Assembly: GCF_004127445.1 (NCBI RefSeq) | Contig: NZ_QEXM01000013.1 | Location: 1 to 64,000 of the forward strand | Direction: 5' to 3' | DNA from: Streptomyces alfalfae | GTDB lineage: Bacteria; Actinomycetota; Actinomycetes; Streptomycetales; Streptomycetaceae | DNA length: 64,000 nt | The notes under the pieces: generated by a model | Databases searched by the model: none | Seen by the model: the letters and a program-made list of their open reading frames with translations, nothing else | What the model was told of the DNA's origin: nothing | Shown: in pieces, positions 60,480 through 64,000 of the stretch | Layout: the number at the start of each line of letters is the position of its first letter | How positions within the stretch are numbered: the stretch's first letter is position 1 | Position numbers and translations under genes: made by a program

Positions 60480-61465
60480 GCACCGACATCGCGACGCGCC
60501 GCACCGTGGCGCAGGTCCTCGACCACGTCTGGGAGAACCGCGCGAGGGTCGAGAGCCGCAACGCGTACGCCATGATGCTGCTCGCGCTGGCGCGGGAGAA
60601 CCCGAACCTGGCATGTCTGACCGCCGACATGAACTTCGAGGACCACTTCGCCGGCGAACTGCCGCGGCAGCACGTGGACCTCGGCATCGCGGAGCAGAAC
60701 ATGATCGGCGTGGCGGCCGGTCTGACGGTGTCCGCCCGACCGGTGTTCGCCAACGGCATGAGCCCCTTCGCCATCGCCCGCGCCTTCGAGCAGATCAAGA
60801 TCGATGTTGCGGGCGCGAACCTGCCGGTGAAGATCGTGGGGACGCACGCGGGGCTCGCCTCGGGCCACTACGGACCGACCCACCACTCGCTGGAGGACCT
60901 CGGCGTGATCCGCATGCTGCCGAACATGACGGTGGTGGTGCCCGCCGACTCCTGGGAGGCGGCGCAGGCGACCGTGGCTGTCGCCGAGGACCCGGGGCCG
61001 GCCTACCTGCGGCTCGGGCGCCAGGCCACGGCCCCGCTGTACCAAGAGCGCGGGGCGTTCGTGCTCGGCAGGGCGCGGGTGCTGCGGGAGCCGGGCCGGG
61101 TGCTGTTCATCGCCACCGGGCCGCATCCCAACCTGGTCGCGGCCGGGGCGGCGCGGGAGCTCGCCGACCAGGGGGTGAGCGCCGGGCATCTGAACATGCA
61201 CACGGTCAAGCCGCTCGACCAGGAGGCCGTGCTGCACGCCTGCGCCAACGCGGAGGCCGTGGTGACCATCGAGGACCACCGGGCCCTGGGCGGTCTGGGC
61301 GGGGCGGTGTGCGAGGTGGTGGCCGAGGTCGGCGGGCCGCCGGTGCGACGGATCGGCGTGCCGGACATCCACTACGACCTGGTGGGCGGGGAAGAGTACC
61401 TGCTGCACCACGCCGGGATCACGGTGAGCAACGCGGTCGCCCAGGCCCTGGACGCCCTGGGGTGA
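60476..61465 (+). CDS. Transketolase C-terminal subunit
   Basis: 329 aa, pyrimidine-binding plus C-terminal domain. Features are LTADMNFEDHFAGELPRQHV, the catalytic-Glu motif LGIAEQNMIGVAAGLTV, MSPFAIARAFEQIKIDVAGA, HYGPTHHSLEDLGVIRMLPN, and EAVVTIEDHRALGGLGGAVC. It must pair with the N-terminal subunit to be active. The ATG overlaps that gene's stop (ATGA). A perfect 20-bp terminator begins at its stop codon. Confidence 0.88.
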   Translation: MSTDIATRRTVAQVLDHVWENRARVESRNAYAMMLLALARENPNLACLTADMNFEDHFAGELPRQHVDLGIAEQNMIGVAAGLTVSARPVFANGMSPFAIARAFEQIKIDVAGANLPVKIVGTHAGLASGHYGPTHHSLEDLGVIRMLPNMTVVVPADSWEAAQATVAVAEDPGPAYLRLGRQATAPLYQERGAFVLGRARVLREPGRVLFIATGPHPNLVAAGAARELADQGVSAGHLNMHTVKPLDQEAVLHACANAEAVVTIEDHRALGGLGGAVCEVVAEVGGPPVRRIGVPDIHYDLVGGEEYLLHHAGITVSNAVAQALDALG

Positions 61466-61507
61466 GGTGTTGCGCCGCGCCGCGCGGGCGGCGCGGCGCA
61501 ACACCTC
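61464..61507. terminator. Perfect 20-bp bidirectional terminator
   Basis: GAGGTGTTGCGCCGCGCCGC pairs exactly with GCGGCGCGGCGCAACACCTC around GCGG, between the convergent transketolase and MFS genes. It is the strongest hairpin noticed in the window. Confidence 0.85.
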
Positions 61508-61540
61508 GGGGGCCCGGGGCCGCGTGCGGTTCGGGGGGCG

Positions 61541-62800
61541 TCAGGCCGGTTCGGCGGGTTGCCGGCCGGGGGGTGCGGCGGCCGTCACGGGCGTCTGGTG
61601 GGGGCGGCGGGCCAGGCAGAGCAGGAGCAGCGCGCACAGGCTCGCCCCCACCGCGACCGCTGTGAGGACAGTGCTCACGGCGAGGTGTTCGAACAGCACC
61701 CCGGCCACTCCGTAGGCGATCGGGCTCGCGACGAAGACGGCGGCGCCGAAGACGGGGACCACGTGGGGGCGCAGGTGCTCCGGTGGGCGCAGCATCATCA
61801 GCGCGACCGCAGGTGCGGTGACCGCGGGCAGGAACATGCAGCCGGCCGCCACGGTCACCGTCAGTGTGGTGACCGGCTGGTCCCACGGCAGGCACCACAG
61901 CCCGGCCGCCGCGCCCACACCGCCCGCGGCTGCCAGCCGGACCGGGGGGAACCGGTGGGCGAGCCGGGCGACGACCACGGTGCCGAGCGCCGTGCCGCCG
62001 CCCCAGGCCGCGAGCAGCCATCCGGCGACGTGCGGGTCGGCGTCGTAGCGGTTCTTGGCCAGTACGGGCAGGGCGAGCATGACGATGGGCATGAGCATCC
62101 CGTATCCGAGCGCGGCGAGTGCGAGGGTGCGCAGCACCCGGTCCCGGAGCAGCCAGCGGACGCCTTCGGCCATGTGGTGCGACGACGTCGGCTCGGTGGC
62201 CGGCGGGGTGCGGGGCAACCCGACCAGCAGCACGGCCGAGAGCGCGAACGACGCCGCGTCGACCCACAGCACGTTGAGCGCGCCGAACCGTGCGATCAGG
62301 AAGCCCGCGACCCCGGGACCGACCAGTCGCGCCGTCGAGGTCGCCGTCTCGAACAGGGCGTTGCCCGCGGTGACGACGCCCTCGTCGTCACCGATGGACT
62401 CGGTCAGCAGCAGGCGCTGGGCGGACAGGTAGGCCGACGTGACGCAGCCGATGAGCGCCACGATCACCAGGAGGGCCCAGAACGGGAGCATGCCTGCCAC
62501 GTACAGGGTGGGTACGGCCGCGGTCAGCAGGGCGCTGGCCAGGTCGCCGGCGATCGTGACGCGGCGGGCCCCCCAGCGGGCCACCAGGAGCCCCGCGGGC
62601 ATGGCGAGCAGCGGCACCGGCAGGATCTGGATGAGGAAGACCAGGCCCATCCGGGCTGGGGAGCCGCTGGTCATCAGGACGAACCAGGGCAGGGCGAGCG
62701 TGGTCATCTGTGTGCCGACCGATGAGGTGAACTCCGCGGCGATGACCCTGCGGAACCGCCAGCTCCGCAGCGGTGAGGGTGCTTCGGCGGCGCTCGTCAC
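61541..62800 (-). CDS. MFS transporter
   Basis: 419 aa, 12 hydrophobic helices, starting with GTG as SAAEAPSPLRSWRFRRVIAA. Typical MFS features include LVARWGARRVTIAGDLASAL after helix 2 and a large loop PRTPPATEPTSSHHMAEGVR. It resembles the enterobactin-exporter/macrolide-efflux group. The GTG overlaps the MbtH stop (GTGA), tying it to the NRPS operon, so it is a likely exporter of the final peptide. Confidence 0.87.
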   Translation of the reverse strand: MTSAAEAPSPLRSWRFRRVIAAEFTSSVGTQMTTLALPWFVLMTSGSPARMGLVFLIQILPVPLLAMPAGLLVARWGARRVTIAGDLASALLTAAVPTLYVAGMLPFWALLVIVALIGCVTSAYLSAQRLLLTESIGDDEGVVTAGNALFETATSTARLVGPGVAGFLIARFGALNVLWVDAASFALSAVLLVGLPRTPPATEPTSSHHMAEGVRWLLRDRVLRTLALAALGYGMLMPIVMLALPVLAKNRYDADPHVAGWLLAAWGGGTALGTVVVARLAHRFPPVRLAAAGGVGAAAGLWCLPWDQPVTTLTVTVAAGCMFLPAVTAPAVALMMLRPPEHLRPHVVPVFGAAVFVASPIAYGVAGVLFEHLAVSTVLTAVAVGASLCALLLLCLARRPHQTPVTAAAPPGRQPAEPA

Positions 62801-63000
62801 GGCGCCGTCCGTATGGAGGGTGGCCGCATGTCGCTCCAGTGGGTGTCCACGTGGGCGACGCAGGCGTGCCGGGTGTCCGGGCCGAACACCGGCGACCAAC
62901 CGTCCGGGACGGGCAGGCCATCGGGCCACAGGCTGTGCTGGTGCTCCGCGTTGGCCAGGACGCGGTAGGCGGCGTCGGGGGCGTCGAACGGGTTCGTCAT
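62797..63000 (-). CDS. MbtH-like NRPS chaperone
   Basis: 67 aa, the usual size. Family hallmarks are all present: NPFDAPDAAYRVLANAEHQH, SLWPDGLPVPDGWSPVFG, then the pattern VDTHWSDMRP with the conserved Trp and the C-terminal DMRP. MbtH proteins bind and activate NRPS adenylation domains, so an NRPS must lie just outside the window. ATG 63000 follows GAGGAGGAGCG, 25 bp after the P450 gene. The stop overlaps the MFS start. Confidence 0.92.
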   Translation of the reverse strand: MTNPFDAPDAAYRVLANAEHQHSLWPDGLPVPDGWSPVFGPDTRHACVAHVDTHWSDMRPPSIRTAP

Positions 63001-63025
63001 CGTGCGCTCCTCCTCGTCGGGGCGG

Positions 63026-64000
63026 CTACCACGTCACCGGCAGTCGGTGCACGCCGTAGACGGTCATGTCGGAGCGCATCGGGATCTGCCGCGGGTCCCC
63101 GTCGATGCGCAGGCCGGGGAAGCGCCGCAGCAGGGCGGTGTAGCCGATGCGCAGTTCGAGGCGGGCCAGTTGCTGTCCGAGGCACTGGTGGATGCCGTGG
63201 CTGAAGGTGAGGTGGCTGTGGCCGCCGCGTGTGACGTCGAGCCGGTCGGGGTCGGGGAACTGCTCCGCGTCACGGTTGGCGCTGGGCAGGTGGATCAGCA
63301 CCGTCTCCCCCTCGCGCAGCGTCACCCCGTCGATCTCCACGTCCTCGGTCGGGGTGCGCTGCACGCCGACGTGCACGATGGTCAGGTAGCGCAGCAGCTC
63401 CTCGACCGCGCTGTCGATCAGTGACTCGTCCGCGCGCAGCAGCGCCAGCTGGTCGGGGTTGCTCAGCAGCGCGTATGTGCCGAGGGAGAGCATGTTGGCC
63501 GTGGTCTCGTGGCCGGCGACCAGGAGCAGCAGCGTGGCTCCGATGGATTCCTGGACGCTGATGTCGGAGCCGGTCACCAGCACGCTGAGCACGTCGTCGG
63601 CCGGTTCGGCCTTCTTGCGTGCGAGCAGTTCACCGGTGAGGCCCACCAGGTCCTTCAGCGAGGCCTGTGCCTGTCCCGGGTCGATGTCCAGGCGCAGCAG
63701 GTTCTCCGAGTCGTCGACGAACCGCTCCCTGTCGGCGACGGGGACTCCGAGGAGTTCGCAGATCACCTGGGAGGAGACCGGCACCGCGTAGTCCGCGACC
63801 AGGTCCGCGGGCGGTCCCTTGCGCAGCATCGCGTCGGCGTGCTGCGCGGTGATCTCCTCGATGCGCGCGCCGAGCTGGCGCATCCTGCGCACGGTGAACT
63901 GGCCGGCCAGCCGACGCCGGAACCGGGTGTGGTCCGGCGGGTCCATGTGCTCGAAGAGACCTGGTATGTCCGCCTCCAGGTCCGAGGGGCGGTCGGAGGG
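63026..64000 (-). CDS. Cytochrome P450, 5' end outside the window
   Basis: At least 324 residues, lacking the N-terminal 70 or so; the frame stays open to the right edge (SDLEADIPGLFEHMDPPDHT precedes the internal Met). The I-helix motif is LLLVAGHETTANML, the K-helix ExxR is VEELLRYLT, and the heme loop is LTFSHGIHQCLGQQLARLEL with the thiolate Cys. It is a soluble bacterial type, close in style to CYP105/107. In this setting it probably hydroxylates an NRPS-bound or finished peptide. First visible gene of the operon that continues with mbtH and the MFS gene. Confidence 0.92.
   Translation of the reverse strand, partial: PSDRPSDLEADIPGLFEHMDPPDHTRFRRRLAGQFTVRRMRQLGARIEEITAQHADAMLRKGPPADLVADYAVPVSSQVICELLGVPVADRERFVDDSENLLRLDIDPGQAQASLKDLVGLTGELLARKKAEPADDVLSVLVTGSDISVQESIGATLLLLVAGHETTANMLSLGTYALLSNPDQLALLRADESLIDSAVEELLRYLTIVHVGVQRTPTEDVEIDGVTLREGETVLIHLPSANRDAEQFPDPDRLDVTRGGHSHLTFSHGIHQCLGQQLARLELRIGYTALLRRFPGLRIDGDPRQIPMRSDMTVYGVHRLPVTW

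Noticed and set aside
40066..64000. Assignment to streptothricin, viomycin or negamycin pathways
   Set aside because: An aminomutase-like enzyme and amino-acid hydroxylases fit loosely, but the transketolase pair, di-iron membrane enzyme, two ATP-grasp ligases and aspartate kinase do not match what I know of those clusters.

Overview
The window looks like an accessory arm of a linear Streptomyces (or close relative) replicon. The DNA is very GC-rich, with GTG starts and GTGA/ATGA gene overlaps. It carries a tap-tpg pair (telomere-associated protein plus terminal protein) and a second, lone tpg-like gene. These proteins cap linear Streptomyces chromosomes and linear plasmids, so this is probably a chromosome arm or a large linear plasmid. 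No telomere sequence, rRNA or tRNA was seen.

Layout. 1-10.8 kb: a complete IS701-family element; a sigma-like/excisionase-like regulator pair; small membrane proteins; an orphan tpg-like gene; a TniA/TniB-type transposition module with an unusual DNA-binding-domain/ATPase fusion and a frameshifted third gene; and a truncated IS701 element. 11-14.2 kb: an ECF41-type sigma factor coupled to its carboxymuconolactone-decarboxylase partner, with a matching promoter, then small genes and a MerR regulator. 15-21.3 kb: an IS630 element, fragments of a dehydrogenase and of an ArsR regulator, and an epimerase/SnoaL-like pair. 21.4-23.7 kb: a flavin-dependent monooxygenase/flavin reductase pair, divergent from a TetR gene, with palindromic operators between them. 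23.9-29.1 kb: broken IS5-family copies, a secreted starch-binding-domain protein, a two-repeat CRISPR-like remnant and an almost intact IS5-family element. 29.1-33.1 kb: tpg, tap and a divergent coiled-coil protein. 33-40 kb: a lipoprotein, more IS remnants, an IS110-family element, and a regulator/DUF4097/broken-ABC-transporter locus.

40.1 kb to the right edge: a biosynthetic gene cluster that runs off the window. Its enzymes are an FMN alpha-hydroxy-acid oxidase, a VioC-like 2-oxoglutarate oxygenase, a class III aminotransferase, a lysine-2,3-aminomutase-like radical SAM enzyme, a FemAB/GNAT-like transferase, an Asp/Asn-hydroxylase-like oxygenase, a metallo-beta-lactamase-fold hydrolase, a dedicated aspartate kinase, two ATP-grasp ligases, a class V PLP enzyme, a membrane di-iron desaturase/hydroxylase, a split transketolase, a P450 and an MbtH protein. 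Four exporters and a NarL-type regulator complete it. MbtH implies an NRPS just beyond the right edge. The enzymes suggest assembly of unusual oxidised amino acids, probably including a beta-amino acid, joined by ATP-grasp and NRPS chemistry. I do not recognise the product.

The cluster has two sets of shared promoter motifs: three AACC-N8-GGTT palindromes, and two CATGTG direct repeats 22 bp apart. The aminotransferase has a TTA codon at position 4, which suggests bldA control. Roughly the left 40 kb is IS-rich and decaying; from the EamA gene onward the genes appear intact.
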